A stretch of DNA of 64,000 nucleotides from Paenibacillus sp. MSJ-34 (GCF_018918005.1 NZ_JAHLPR010000007.1:1-64000), one strand, 5' to 3'; positions 24,127 to 34,063 are shown, numbered from the stretch's first letter. Notes: generated from the sequence alone by a model not told the origin. Numbers and translations are program-made.

Positions 24127-25038
24127 ATGAGACGGAAATTATTCCGCATCGGCGCGCATCCGATTAATTGGGTCGGCGAGGATGTGAAGGAGCATGGCGA
24201 ACATACGACTTACGAACAAATTCTCGACGATATGCAATCGCTCGGATTGCTTGGAACGGAAATGGGTCGCAAATATCCGCAAGATGCCGCTCTACTGCGG
24301 CAAGAGCTCGATAAACGCGGCATGCGGCTCGTCTCCCAATGGAAGTCGGTGCTGTTCTCCGATCCGTCCTGCCGCCGGGAGGAGCTGGAGAGCTATCGCC
24401 GTCATGCGCAATTTCTGCATGAGATGGGTTGCAAAGTGATCAGCACTTGCGAGAGCGGCGGTTCGCCCCAGTTCGATCCCCGAACATCGCCGGGACAGAT
24501 AGGGGTGATTCGGCTGGACGAAGCGGGTTGGAAGAGCCTTGCCGAAGGATTGAACGCCGCCGGAGCGATCGCAAGCGAATATGGGATGAAGCTGACTTAC
24601 CATCACCACGGAGGCACGGTCGTCGAGCGTCCCGAGGAAATCGACCGGCTGATGGAGATGACCGACCCCGAGCTCGTCAGCTTGTTGTACGATACGGGAC
24701 ACGCGTATTTCGGGGGCGCCGACCCGCTTGCGGTTCTGTGCAAGCATTACGATCGCATCGCATACGTCCACCTCAAGGACGTTCGCAAAGGGGTATTAAC
24801 GCAGGCGCGGGAAGAAGAGGCGGATTTCATCGAATGCATCAAGCGGGGCGTATTTACGCTGCCCGGAACGGGCGATCTCGATTTCCGGCCGATTGTCGGG
24901 GAACTGCTTCAGCGCGGCTACGACGGATGGGCGATGCTGGAGGGAGAACAAGATCCGGCGAAGCATCCTCCGCATGAGTATGCCCGGACATCGCTCAACT
25001 ATTTGAACAAGATTATTTCGGAAAAGGCAGGTGCGTAA
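24127..25038 (+). CDS. iolE: Myo-inosose-2 dehydratase
   Basis: 303 residues, xylose-isomerase-like TIM barrel. Dehydrates 2-keto-myo-inositol to the trihydroxycyclohexane dione used by IolD. IGAHPINWVGEDVKEHGEHT at the N-terminus, YHHHGGTVVERPEEID and LLYDTGHAYFGG with metal-binding His/Asp/Glu residues, and AYVHLKDVRKGVL are typical. Starts 18 bp after iolD with GGAAGGGG upstream; iolC begins 2 bp after its stop. Confidence 0.95.
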   Translation: MRRKLFRIGAHPINWVGEDVKEHGEHTTYEQILDDMQSLGLLGTEMGRKYPQDAALLRQELDKRGMRLVSQWKSVLFSDPSCRREELESYRRHAQFLHEMGCKVISTCESGGSPQFDPRTSPGQIGVIRLDEAGWKSLAEGLNAAGAIASEYGMKLTYHHHGGTVVERPEEIDRLMEMTDPELVSLLYDTGHAYFGGADPLAVLCKHYDRIAYVHLKDVRKGVLTQAREEEADFIECIKRGVFTLPGTGDLDFRPIVGELLQRGYDGWAMLEGEQDPAKHPPHEYARTSLNYLNKIISEKAGA

Positions 25039-25040
25039 AC

Positions 25041-26054
25041 GTGGAACGGTATATCGAGTTTCCGGCGGACAGTACGTATGATTTCACGGCGATCGGCAGG
25101 TTATGCATCGATTTGAACGCGAACGAGATCAATCGACCGATGGAAGAAACGATGACTTTTACCAAATATGTCGGCGGTTCCCCCGCGAATATTGCGATCG
25201 GCATGTCGCGGTTTGGCATGAAGACGGCTTTTATCGGCAAAATCGCGGACGACCAAATGGGGCGCTTTATTCGCGGCTATTTGGAGCAAAACCGGATTCA
25301 TACCGGCAATGTCGTTACCGATCGTACCGGAGCGGTGACGGGACTCGCCTTTACGGAAATTAAAAGCCCGACCGATTGCAGCATTTTAATGTACCGGGAC
25401 AATGCGGCCGACCTGCTGCTGACTGCGGGAGAAGTGCAGGAAGAGCTCATTGCCGGATCGAAGGTGCTGCTCATTTCCGGAACGGCGCTGGCGCAAAGCC
25501 CGTCGCGGGAAGCGGTGCTTCAATCGCTGCAATACGCCCAAAAACACGGAACGATCGTCGCATTCGATCTGGATTATCGCCCTTACACTTGGAAATCGGA
25601 TGAGGAGACGGCAGTTTACTATAACTTGGCGGCGGAGAAATGCGATATCATTCTCGGCACCCGCGAAGAGTTCGATATGATGGAGCGGTTCGGCGGCAAT
25701 CCGGAGCGGGACGACCGGGTGACGGCGTCCAACTGGTTCGGGCATCGCGCGAAAATCGTCGTCGTTAAACACGGCAAGGAGGGGTCGATCGCTTATACGG
25801 GCGACGGCATCGGCCATCGCGCCCAAAGCTTTCCGGCCAAAGTGGTGAAGACATTCGGCGCGGGCGATTCCTATGCGGCCGGATTTCTGTACGGCATCAT
25901 GCAGGGCTGGACGCTTACGGCATGCATGGAATTCGGCAGCGCAGCGGCCTGCATCGTCATTTCGAGCCATAGCTGTTCGGACGCCATGCCGACGGCCGCG
26001 CAAGTTCATGCATATATCGAACGCTGCAAAGCCGGCGAAATCGAAGTGCAATAG
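25041..26054 (+). CDS. iolC: 5-dehydro-2-deoxygluconokinase
   Basis: 337 residues, PfkB sugar kinase. Phosphorylates 2-deoxy-5-keto-gluconate. FTAIGRLCIDLNANEINRPM and the glycine-rich VGGSPANIAIGMSRFG at the N-terminus, and the PfkB signature KTFGAGDSYAAGFLYGI with the catalytic Asp near 275. GTG start, with GGCAGG upstream in the end of iolE. Confidence 0.95.
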   Translation: MERYIEFPADSTYDFTAIGRLCIDLNANEINRPMEETMTFTKYVGGSPANIAIGMSRFGMKTAFIGKIADDQMGRFIRGYLEQNRIHTGNVVTDRTGAVTGLAFTEIKSPTDCSILMYRDNAADLLLTAGEVQEELIAGSKVLLISGTALAQSPSREAVLQSLQYAQKHGTIVAFDLDYRPYTWKSDEETAVYYNLAAEKCDIILGTREEFDMMERFGGNPERDDRVTASNWFGHRAKIVVVKHGKEGSIAYTGDGIGHRAQSFPAKVVKTFGAGDSYAAGFLYGIMQGWTLTACMEFGSAAACIVISSHSCSDAMPTAAQVHAYIERCKAGEIEVQ

Positions 26055-26088
26055 CAGCCAATTTTGATCAAAAAGGAGATATGACACG

Positions 26089-27534
26089 ATGGCGACAATA
26101 TTGAAAAATTGGATCGGCGGCGAATGGACGGATTCGTCGTCCGTACGTCTCGAGCCAGTCTATAATCCGGCCACGGAGGAGATTCTCGCGCAAGTTCCGC
26201 TCTCCACACAGACCGATGTGGATGCGGCGGTGCGGAAAGCCGGGGAAGCGTTCGCAACCTGGAGCCGCACGCCGGTACCCCGCCGCGCGCGCATTATGTT
26301 CGCGTATCAGCAGCTTCTTGTCCAGCATTGGGAAGAGCTTGCGAAGTTGATTACGAAAGAAAACGGAAAAAGCTATAACGAAGCTTACGGCGAGGTGTTG
26401 CGCGGGATCGAATGCGTCGAGTTTGCCGCGGGCGCGCCCTCGCTTATGATGGGCAAACAGTTGCCGGATATCGCCACGAACTTGGAATCGGGCATGTTCC
26501 GCTATCCGATCGGCGTTGTCGGGGGCATTACCCCTTTCAATTTCCCGATGATGGTGCCATGCTGGATGTTCCCGCTCGCGATCGCTTGCGGCAACGCGTT
26601 CGTGCTGAAGCCGTCCGAACGGACGCCGCTGCTCGCCAACCGATTGGCGGAACTGATGCACGAAGCGGGACTTCCCGCGGGCGTACTGAACGTCGTGCAT
26701 GGCGCTCATGATGTCGTTAACGGCATATTGGAGCACCCGGACGTGAAAGCCGTCTCTTTCGTCGGATCCCAGCCTGTCGCCGAATACGTCTATAAAACGG
26801 CCTCCTCCCACGGCAAACGGGTGCAGGCTTTGGCCGGCGCCAAAAACCATACGATCGTCATGCCGGATGCGGATCTCGACCTGGCCGTCAAGGAAATCGC
26901 AAACGCCGCTTTCGGTTCCGCCGGGGAACGCTGCATGGCATGCTCCGTCGTCGTAGCGGTCGGGGAGATCGGCGATGAACTCGTAAACAGGCTGGTTCAG
27001 GCCGCAGACCGGATTACGATCGGAAACGGTCTCGACGAGGGTGTGTTCCTCGGACCGGTTATTCGGGATTCCCATAAAGAACGGACCGTGAAATACATCG
27101 AAATCGGAGAGAAGGAAGGCGCTTTGCTCGTTCGCGACGGGCGCAAAGATTCGGCGTCGTCCGGCGAGGGCTATTTTGTCGGGCCGACGATTTTCGACGG
27201 CGTGCGGTGCGGGATGAAAATTTGGGAAGATGAAATTTTCGCCCCTGTCTTATCCGTCGTCAGAGCGGATACGCTCGAGGAGGCGATCGAGCTGGCGAAT
27301 CGGTCGGAGTTCGCCAACGGAGCATGCTTGTTCACCACGAGCGGCAGCCATGCCCGCCAGTTCCGCGAGCAAATCGATGCAGGCATGCTCGGGGTCAACC
27401 TTGGCGTACCCGCACCAATGGCGTTCTTCCCGTTCTCCGGCTGGAAAAAGTCGTTTTACGGCGATTTGCACGCGAACGGCATGGACGGGGTTGAATTTTA
27501 CACGAGAAAGAAAATGGTGACGGCAAGATGGTAA
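26089..27534 (+). CDS. iolA: Methylmalonate-semialdehyde dehydrogenase (CoA-acylating)
   Basis: 481 residues, aldehyde dehydrogenase family. Converts malonate semialdehyde to acetyl-CoA and CO2 at the end of the inositol pathway. [32 protein letters not shown], the NAD-fold [15 protein letters not shown] and catalytic Cys282 in GSAGERCMA are those of the MmsA/IolA subfamily. AGGAG ribosome site. Confidence 0.94.
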   Translation: MATILKNWIGGEWTDSSSVRLEPVYNPATEEILAQVPLSTQTDVDAAVRKAGEAFATWSRTPVPRRARIMFAYQQLLVQHWEELAKLITKENGKSYNEAYGEVLRGIECVEFAAGAPSLMMGKQLPDIATNLESGMFRYPIGVVGGITPFNFPMMVPCWMFPLAIACGNAFVLKPSERTPLLANRLAELMHEAGLPAGVLNVVHGAHDVVNGILEHPDVKAVSFVGSQPVAEYVYKTASSHGKRVQALAGAKNHTIVMPDADLDLAVKEIANAAFGSAGERCMACSVVVAVGEIGDELVNRLVQAADRITIGNGLDEGVFLGPVIRDSHKERTVKYIEIGEKEGALLVRDGRKDSASSGEGYFVGPTIFDGVRCGMKIWEDEIFAPVLSVVRADTLEEAIELANRSEFANGACLFTTSGSHARQFREQIDAGMLGVNLGVPAPMAFFPFSGWKKSFYGDLHANGMDGVEFYTRKKMVTARW

Positions 27535-27556
27535 TCCGTAGAGAGGATGCGTGTCT

Positions 27557-28588
27557 ATGAAAAAAATAACGATCGGCATCATCGGCGCGGGCAGAATCGG
27601 GAAGATTCATGCTGACAATATGGCGAGGCTTCCGAATGTCGAAATTGCGGCGATCAGCGATCTGTTCGCGGGTCCCGAACTCGAAGCTTGGGCGGCGGAA
27701 CGGGGGATTGGGCTGGTAACAAAGAACAGCGGGGATATTATCGCCCATCCCGACATCGATGCCGTATTCATTTGCTCTTCGACCGATACGCATGTACCGC
27801 TGATCAAACAAGCGGCGCAAGCGGGAAAACATATTTTCTGCGAGAAGCCGGTCAGCATGGATCTCGCCCAGACGAGAGAAGGGGTCGCCGCGGCGGCGGA
27901 GGCGGGCGTCAAACTGCAAATCGGCTTCAACCGGCGCTTCGATCATAACTTCAAACGGGTGCGGGAGCATGTGCAAGCGGGGACGATCGGCCGGCCGCAT
28001 CTGATCAAAATTACGTCGCGCGATCCGAGTCCGCCGGGTGAAAGCTACATTCGGGTGTCCGGCGGCCTGTTTATGGATATGGCGATTCACGATTTCGACA
28101 TGGCCCGGTATTTGGCGGGCAGCGAAGTGGAGGAAGTATACGCGCAAGGCAATGTGCTCGTCGACCCGGTGTTCGCCAAGTACGGCGACATTGATACCGC
28201 CGTAATTACGCTTCGCTTCGAGAACGGGGCGCTCGGCGTCATCGACAACAGCCGCAAGGCGGCGTACGGATACGACCAGCGGGCGGAAGTATTCGGGTCG
28301 AAAGGAAGCGTCGCCGTCGCCAACGATTATCCCAACAGCGCAGTCGTCAGCTGCGCGGATGGAACGTATTCCGACAAGCCGCTGCATTTCTTCCTGGAAC
28401 GCTACAATCAAGCGTACGTCGACGAGACGCGGCTCTTCGTCGAATGCTTGCTTGACGGCGGGCCGCTCGTGGTTGACGGCCATGACGCCTTGCAGGCGGA
28501 AAGCATCGCCTTGGCAGCGAAACTGTCTTTACGCTTGCGGCGTCCGGTCCGGCTGGATGAGTTAGACGAACTCGGCAATAAGGAATAG
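27557..28588 (+). CDS. iolG: Inositol 2-dehydrogenase
   Basis: 343 residues from the ATG at 27557 (GAGAGG 10 bases upstream; the GTG at 27551 is too close). GFO/IDH/MocA family: Rossmann motif IGIIGAGRIGKIH, the EKPVSMD motif with the conserved Lys, and the QIGFNRRFDHNF and GLFMDMAIHDFDMAR substrate-site segments. Oxidises myo-inositol to 2-keto-myo-inositol with NAD+, the first step of the pathway, although it is fifth in the operon. Confidence 0.93.
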   Translation: MKKITIGIIGAGRIGKIHADNMARLPNVEIAAISDLFAGPELEAWAAERGIGLVTKNSGDIIAHPDIDAVFICSSTDTHVPLIKQAAQAGKHIFCEKPVSMDLAQTREGVAAAAEAGVKLQIGFNRRFDHNFKRVREHVQAGTIGRPHLIKITSRDPSPPGESYIRVSGGLFMDMAIHDFDMARYLAGSEVEEVYAQGNVLVDPVFAKYGDIDTAVITLRFENGALGVIDNSRKAAYGYDQRAEVFGSKGSVAVANDYPNSAVVSCADGTYSDKPLHFFLERYNQAYVDETRLFVECLLDGGPLVVDGHDALQAESIALAAKLSLRLRRPVRLDELDELGNKE

Positions 28589-28599
28589 GAGTGAGGAGA

Positions 28600-29421
28600 A
28601 TGTCCAATTTGATTGTAAAACCGGTGCCGCCAGGATACGGCGATTCCCGAGTCCTTGCCGTCACCCCGGAAGGCGCGCAATGGAACTATGTCGGATTTGA
28701 GGTTCACCGCATCGCTGCGGGCGGTTCCTTGCACAGCGATACCGGGGGGCGGGAAGCATGCCTTGTGTTGCTCAGCGGCAAGGCGAATGCGAGCACGTCG
28801 GAACGATCGTGGCATGATATTGGGCAGCGGATGAGCGTATTCGAGCAAATTCCTCCGTATTCCGTGTATGTGCCAAGCGGTGACAGATATGAAATCGAGG
28901 CGCTTACGGATGTAGAAGTTGCGGTTTGCAGCGCGCCGGGCCAAGGAAATCATAAAGCGAGGCTGATCGCCCCGGAGCATGTCGGCGTCGAGGTGCGCGG
29001 CAGCGGCAATATGCAGCGGCATATTCACAATATTTTGCCGGAACAGGAGCCGGCCGACAGCCTGCTCGTCGTGGAGGTATTTACGCCGGGCGGCCATTGG
29101 TCCAGCTATCCGCCCCATAAGCATGACCGCGACGCGTTGCCCGACGAGTCGTTGCTGGAAGAAACGTATTATTTCAAAATTAAGCCCGAGCAAGGGTTTG
29201 CGGTGCAGCGAGTTTATACCGACGACCGTTCGCTCGACGAGACGCTCGCCGTGCGGGACGGCGAAGCGGTGCTGGTGCCCCGCGGATACCATCCCGTGTC
29301 CGCGCCTCCCGGTTACGACGCATATTATTTAAATGTCATGGCAGGCCCTGTCCGCATCTGGAAGTTCCAAAACGATCCGGATCATGCTTGGCTAATGAAC
29401 CATCCGTCTTCGCATAAATAG
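28600..29421 (+). CDS. iolB: 5-deoxy-glucuronate isomerase
   Basis: 273 residues, bicupin fold. Isomerises 5-deoxy-glucuronate to 2-deoxy-5-keto-gluconate. GGHWSSYPPHKHD carries metal-binding His residues; EETYYFKIKPEQGFAVQRVY and VPRGYHPVSAPPGYDAYYLN are highly typical of IolB. ATG at 28600, 8 bases after AGGAG. Last catabolic gene; a terminator follows 45 bp later. No iolJ aldolase gene is found in the operon. Confidence 0.95.
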   Translation: MSNLIVKPVPPGYGDSRVLAVTPEGAQWNYVGFEVHRIAAGGSLHSDTGGREACLVLLSGKANASTSERSWHDIGQRMSVFEQIPPYSVYVPSGDRYEIEALTDVEVAVCSAPGQGNHKARLIAPEHVGVEVRGSGNMQRHIHNILPEQEPADSLLVVEVFTPGGHWSSYPPHKHDRDALPDESLLEETYYFKIKPEQGFAVQRVYTDDRSLDETLAVRDGEAVLVPRGYHPVSAPPGYDAYYLNVMAGPVRIWKFQNDPDHAWLMNHPSSHK

Positions 29422-29465
29422 GGAACATATTGCATCAGGCGCAGAAAATACGCATAATGGGGTAA

Positions 29466-29500
29466 GGGGATGAGAGCGCATGAATCCATCCCCGTTTTTT
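29466..29500 (+). terminator. Terminator of the iol operon
   Basis: GGGGATG/CATCCCC stem with a 14-base loop, followed by G and six T. Confidence 0.8.
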
Positions 29501-29537
29501 ATCCATGTCGGTAATAATCAATGAGTCGGGGATGTTC

Positions 29538-30548
29538 ATGAAAGCTACCATATACGATGTTGCCAAAGAAGCCGGCGTTTCCATCGCGACCGTATCCAAT
29601 GCGATCAACGGCAAAGGCAAAATAAGCAAAAAAAGACGGGAAGAAATATTCAAAGTAATGGAACGGCTGCAATACAAACCGAGCGTGATTGCTTCGGCCT
29701 TAATGGGAAAAAGAACCTTTACCCTCGGTTTGCTCATTCCGGACGTATCCAATCCGTTTTTTGCGGAAATCGCCAGAGCGATCGAGGACGAAGCCCATCA
29801 ATCGGGGTACAGTCTCATCATTTGCAGTACGGACAATAAAGACGAAAAAGTCGAGCGTTATCTCAAGCTGTTGGAACAAAAAAGCGTGGACGGCATCATT
29901 ATCGGCACAGGCATCGAAAATATCGAATTATTGAAGCAATTGCAGGAGAAATCGATACCGATCGCGATGATCGCCCGGGAGGTCGAATCGTTGACCGCGC
30001 ATACCGTCGTGACGGACGATTTTCTCGGCGGAACGCTTGCGGCCCGTCACTTGCTTGAGCTCGGACATCTTCGTCTTTCCGTACTGACGGAAAGTTTGAA
30101 GGTAAGCAGCAGCCGCGAACGGATCAGAGGTTTTACGTTCGCTTTATTCGAAGCCGGCATCGCGCTGAACGAAGAGAGCATCGTCACTTGCGATCATACG
30201 ATCGAAGATGCCAAGCTGGGGGCCAAACGTCTGCTGCGTCAAGCGGAACGGCCGACCGCCATCTTCTGCAGCAACGACATCCTTGCCGTCGGGGCTCTGC
30301 AAGCCGCCAAGGAAGAAGGATTGCGCGTTCCCGAAGACGTATCCGTGATCGGGTTTGACAACACGATTCTGTCTTCCGTCACCGATCCGGCGCTGACGAC
30401 GGTCGCTCAGCCGATGGACCGGATGGCCAAGCTCGTGTTCAACCTGTTGACCGGCCATTTGGAGAACAAGCCGGATACGGCGATGCAGCGGATCGTATTG
30501 CGTCCCGAATTAATCGTGCGCCAATCGACGGCGGAAGCAAAGGACTAG
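29538..30548 (+). CDS. LacI-family transcriptional regulator, probable iol repressor
   Basis: 336 residues from the ATG at 29538. The N-terminal LacI helix-turn-helix reads ATIYDVAKEAGVSIATVSNA with the hinge helix PSVIASALM. A periplasmic-binding-protein-like effector domain follows (FTLGLLIPDVSNPFFAEIAR, EDVSVIGFDNT). Position directly behind the iol genes and the LacI-type palindromes at 22150 and 22208 make it the likely inositol-pathway regulator. This replaces the DeoR-type IolR of Bacillus subtilis. Effector unknown. Confidence 0.92.
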   Translation: MKATIYDVAKEAGVSIATVSNAINGKGKISKKRREEIFKVMERLQYKPSVIASALMGKRTFTLGLLIPDVSNPFFAEIARAIEDEAHQSGYSLIICSTDNKDEKVERYLKLLEQKSVDGIIIGTGIENIELLKQLQEKSIPIAMIAREVESLTAHTVVTDDFLGGTLAARHLLELGHLRLSVLTESLKVSSSRERIRGFTFALFEAGIALNEESIVTCDHTIEDAKLGAKRLLRQAERPTAIFCSNDILAVGALQAAKEEGLRVPEDVSVIGFDNTILSSVTDPALTTVAQPMDRMAKLVFNLLTGHLENKPDTAMQRIVLRPELIVRQSTAEAKD

Positions 30549-30597
30549 TTGCCGTTAGTACATGAATTTTCAGGATATCTATTAAATTATGAGATGA

Positions 30598-30639
30598 AAC
30601 TCAAACTTCGATTCCGAGAAGCTGGGAAGTTTGAGTTTA
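30598..30639. terminator. Bidirectional hairpin between lacI-type and GNAT genes
   Basis: Perfect 13-bp stem AAACTCAAACTTC/GAAGTTTGAGTTT between two convergent genes. Only short T tracts follow on either side. Confidence 0.75.
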
Positions 30640-30669
30640 TCATTTTCATTGCCGTTTTCTTCGATCCGC

Positions 30670-31146
30670 TTACACCTTATATCTCATTCTTGTCGTTTTA
30701 AGGTCATGCCCTAGAAAATGATCTACATATTGCTTTTCAATTCTAAACCCCTTTTTTTGATAGAACGACATTCCTATAGCATTGTCTGTTTCAACATCAC
30801 ATACGATCTCAGTGCCAACTTTACATTCCCCAATCATTTTTTCGAATAATTGAGTACCAATCCCTTTACGTTGAAACAAAGGGTCAATATAAAATGCCGA
30901 TAGTTCCACCAAATCATTTTTCGTAACAAAATAATTAATAAATCCTACGATTTTATTTTCGCAAATAGCAAGAAAAAATAAGGTGTTATCCATTCTGTTA
31001 CTCAACATTTCATTTGAATAAGCATGGTCTAAAAAAGACTGTTGCACTTCAGGCGGAATGATTGACCTATATGTACTTTCCCAAGCAGTTACAGCGATGT
31101 TTCTAATGGCTTGGATATCTTCTATAGTTGCCTTTCTAATTTGCAT
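30670..31146 (-). CDS. GNAT-family N-acetyltransferase
   Basis: 158 residues from the ATG at 31146, about 9 bases after AGGAGC. One GNAT domain: the start IRKATIEDIQAIRNIAVTAW, the acetyl-CoA loop PLFQRKGIGTQLFEKM, and the C-terminal AIGMSFYQKKGFRIEKQY. Substrate cannot be told from sequence. Codon use is much more AT-rich than in the genes around it (many AAA, ATT and TTT), which suggests recent acquisition. Not in an operon. Confidence 0.9.
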   Translation of the reverse strand: MQIRKATIEDIQAIRNIAVTAWESTYRSIIPPEVQQSFLDHAYSNEMLSNRMDNTLFFLAICENKIVGFINYFVTKNDLVELSAFYIDPLFQRKGIGTQLFEKMIGECKVGTEIVCDVETDNAIGMSFYQKKGFRIEKQYVDHFLGHDLKTTRMRYKV

Positions 31147-31285
31147 CTTAAACACGCTCCTATGTAAGTAAAACACCTTCCACGAAGGTCATAAAATCTA
31201 AAGATTCTGTCAATATTTCGTTAGCGGCAGTTTCCATAAACAAGTATATTCTACTCATATTCTAATCATGGAAGGGAGTAGAACG

Positions 31286-34006
31286 ATGTTTGCGATGACG
31301 AAAAGCGGAAAATCGATTTTTGTAAGCGCTTTGCTGGCCTTGGCTATGGCCTTGGCCCCTTCGGCCGGCAACGATATGATGGCCGCCGCCAAACCGGCGG
31401 AACGGCCGGTCGATCTCGGCGTGCTGTTTATCGGAGCCCATCCCGACGACGAGGCGGGCAGCTTGTCGACCTTCGGACAATGGAACGAATATGAAGGCAT
31501 TCGTACAGGCGTCATTACCGTCACGAGAGGAGAAGGAGGAGGCAACGCGGCGGGACCGGAAGAAGGAGCCACTCTGGGCATTATACGGGAAAAGGAAGAG
31601 CGCAACGCAGTGGGGAAAGCAGGCATCGAGCATATTTACAACCTGGATAAACTGGATTTCTACTACACGGTCAGCGCTCCGCTGACGGAGGAAATGTGGG
31701 GTCACGACGATTCTTTGGAAAAGACGGTCCGTATCGTGCGCATGACGCGCCCGGAATTGATCGTTACGATGAATCCTTCGCCGACGCCCGGCAATCACGG
31801 CAACCACCAGTATGCGGCCCGATTGGCGGTCGAAGCGTTCTATGCCGCCGCCGATCCGGACGTCTTCCCCGAACAGATCGAGCAGGAAGGGCTGCAGCCT
31901 TGGCGGGCGAGTAAAATAGTGATGCGGTATGCCGCCGGAGCGGGACAGCTTGGAGAGCGTTGCGAGTCGTCGTTTGCGCCGACCGAGCCGACGGATGCGG
32001 TATACGGCGTATGGAACGGACGCCATTCGGAAAAGCATGGCAAAACATGGGGCCAAGTGGAGCGGGATGCGCAGCGCGAGTATGTGACCCAAGGCTGGTC
32101 GGTCTTCCCTGACGTGGCTTCCGACCCGCAGCAATTAGGTTGCGATCAATTTACGGAAATCGACAGCCGCGTGCCCGGTTTGGAAGGCGGGACGGATTCC
32201 GCGGCGATCTTGGCCGGGGCGCTGAAGCAAGCGGAAGGCGGTTTGCCGCTCGGCTCCGAATTGTATTTGACGACCGATGCATTCCAACTTGTGCGCGGCC
32301 AATCGTTTACCGTAACGGTCCATGCGCGGAACGGCGGAAAGCAGACGCTTCGCGATGCCGAAATCCGTTTGGAATTGCCGGACGGATGGAAAGCGGAGGG
32401 TCAGGGTGCGATCGCCAAGCTGGAACCGAATCAACCGGTTTCCGCCGCATTTACGGTAACGGTGCCGGACAATGCGGAGTTGAAACGCGTGCGGCTGAAC
32501 GCCCGCTTGACGACAGGAAATATGAAAGGCTTTGCAAGCCGGGTCGTCAACGTTTCCCCGGAAGTGGCGGGTACGCTCCAGCCTTTGCCGCAAGTGAAGC
32601 AATTCCGGAACTGGGCGCAGCAAGTCGGCGTACCGCAGCTCGATAATTTGATCAAGCCGGTGCTTGCTCTCGGCGTCGGCGAGATGCGCACGGTGGAAGT
32701 CGATGTGACGAATTACAGCGATCGCAAGCAGAACGGCACAGTAACGCTGCAACTGCCTGCAGGTTTCCGGGCGGAGCCGGCGGTGCGGTCGTATTCCAAT
32801 TTGCAGCCGGGAGCTACCGGCAAAGTGACATTTCAAGTGAAAAACACGAATTCCAACTTGAAAACGTCCAATGAGGGCGGAGAGAAGGGAGATTATAACT
32901 TTACCGTTCAGACGACAAGCATTGGCGGAAGCAGTACGCAGGCGGCCGCTCTGAATCTCGTGCCTGTAGCGGAGATCGCGAAGGCGAATGCCGCGCCGCG
33001 CGTCGACGGCGTGGAATCTCCAGGGGAATATCCCGGCGTCGCGTTAGACTTAAGCCGGGTGTGGGAAGGCGATGCCCCGGAATCGACGGCGGACGCCTCC
33101 GGCAGCGCGAAAGTGAGTTGGTATGACGATGCGCTCTATTTCGTCATTCACGTCAAGGACGATGTGCTGGGCGCCGTCCTGCCGCCGGATGACGCCAAGC
33201 GTCATTGGCGCACCGATTCCGTCGAAATCGCCATCGATCCGCGCGGCGATTCGGAGAATACGTCCACGACGTTCAAAGTGGGCATTTTCCCGGTCACGGA
33301 CGATGCGCAGCATGGCAATCCCGCAGCGGCGTACCGCGACGCCGATCATAAGCAAGGGCCGATTGCCGAGACGGCTCCGGGCATGGTCGTCAAATCCAAG
33401 GTAAGCGAGCCGTATGCCGGTTATACGATCGAGGCGAAAATTCCGTTCGCCGAGTTGCCGGCGCCGATCGATCCGCAGCGGATGGGCTTGAATATTTTCA
33501 TCTACGATTCCGACACGCAAGACAAAACCGGCCAAACGCGTCTCGGCTGGTCGACATGGGGCGGCGTGCAAGGCGATCCGTACCGCTGGGGCCAAGTGTC
33601 GCTATCCGGCTACGACCGGGCGAAAGACGCCGCCGTTGACGTCGGGCGCAGCGTAGCTTCGCCGCAGTCGATCATCCAATCGTTAGCGGACGGCGTTCCG
33701 CTCGCCGGCGGACGCGATGCCGGCAAGGTCGTTCAATTCCAATCGAAGCCGGTTTGGCAGGACGGTTCGATTGCCGTCGAGTTGAAAGCCGACGCAGCGG
33801 GCGAAGCCCATCTGTTCGTCTGGGCAGGCGGCGAAGCGCTGGCTTATCGATCCGTTCCGCTTGCGCCGGGCAAACCGGAGAAGCTGCTCCTGCCGGTTGC
33901 GAAGGACCGGGCCGACCGCGCGCGGCAAGACGCGATCGTGTTAGCGGCGTTTGAAACCGAGACCGGCGCAACGGCGGCTTTATCGGAAGCTGTGAAGAAG
34001 AAGTAG
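31286..34006 (+). CDS. Secreted PIG-L family deacetylase with beta-domains and CBM9-like C-terminus
   Basis: 906 residues. ATG at 31286 follows GGAAGGGAG by 7 bases. A signal peptide (about 1-34) is followed by a PIG-L/LmbE deacetylase domain with zinc motif AHPDDE at 51-56 and a second His cluster NHGNHQ near 170. Two Ig-like/NEW3-like regions follow (about 320-410 and 450-570), then a CBM9/DOMON-like domain (about 575-790: APRVDGVESPGEYPG, VSWYDDALYFVIHVKDD, TDSVEIAIDPRGD). PIG-L enzymes remove N-acetyl groups from GlcNAc-type sugars; here the target is probably an extracellular or wall glycan. Monocistronic. Confidence 0.85.
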   Translation: MFAMTKSGKSIFVSALLALAMALAPSAGNDMMAAAKPAERPVDLGVLFIGAHPDDEAGSLSTFGQWNEYEGIRTGVITVTRGEGGGNAAGPEEGATLGIIREKEERNAVGKAGIEHIYNLDKLDFYYTVSAPLTEEMWGHDDSLEKTVRIVRMTRPELIVTMNPSPTPGNHGNHQYAARLAVEAFYAAADPDVFPEQIEQEGLQPWRASKIVMRYAAGAGQLGERCESSFAPTEPTDAVYGVWNGRHSEKHGKTWGQVERDAQREYVTQGWSVFPDVASDPQQLGCDQFTEIDSRVPGLEGGTDSAAILAGALKQAEGGLPLGSELYLTTDAFQLVRGQSFTVTVHARNGGKQTLRDAEIRLELPDGWKAEGQGAIAKLEPNQPVSAAFTVTVPDNAELKRVRLNARLTTGNMKGFASRVVNVSPEVAGTLQPLPQVKQFRNWAQQVGVPQLDNLIKPVLALGVGEMRTVEVDVTNYSDRKQNGTVTLQLPAGFRAEPAVRSYSNLQPGATGKVTFQVKNTNSNLKTSNEGGEKGDYNFTVQTTSIGGSSTQAAALNLVPVAEIAKANAAPRVDGVESPGEYPGVALDLSRVWEGDAPESTADASGSAKVSWYDDALYFVIHVKDDVLGAVLPPDDAKRHWRTDSVEIAIDPRGDSENTSTTFKVGIFPVTDDAQHGNPAAAYRDADHKQGPIAETAPGMVVKSKVSEPYAGYTIEAKIPFAELPAPIDPQRMGLNIFIYDSDTQDKTGQTRLGWSTWGGVQGDPYRWGQVSLSGYDRAKDAAVDVGRSVASPQSIIQSLADGVPLAGGRDAGKVVQFQSKPVWQDGSIAVELKADAAGEAHLFVWAGGEALAYRSVPLAPGKPEKLLLPVAKDRADRARQDAIVLAAFETETGATAALSEAVKKK

Positions 34007-34012
34007 CAAGCA

Positions 34013-34047
34013 GAGGCGGTATCATGTTGATGCCGCCTCAGTTTCGT
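34013..34047 (+). terminator. Terminator of the PIG-L gene
   Basis: 12-bp stem GAGGCGGTATCA/TGATGCCGCCTC with one G-T pair and a 3-base loop; the downstream T tract is short. Confidence 0.65.
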
Positions 34048-34063
34048 TCCGTTCATACGCAAT

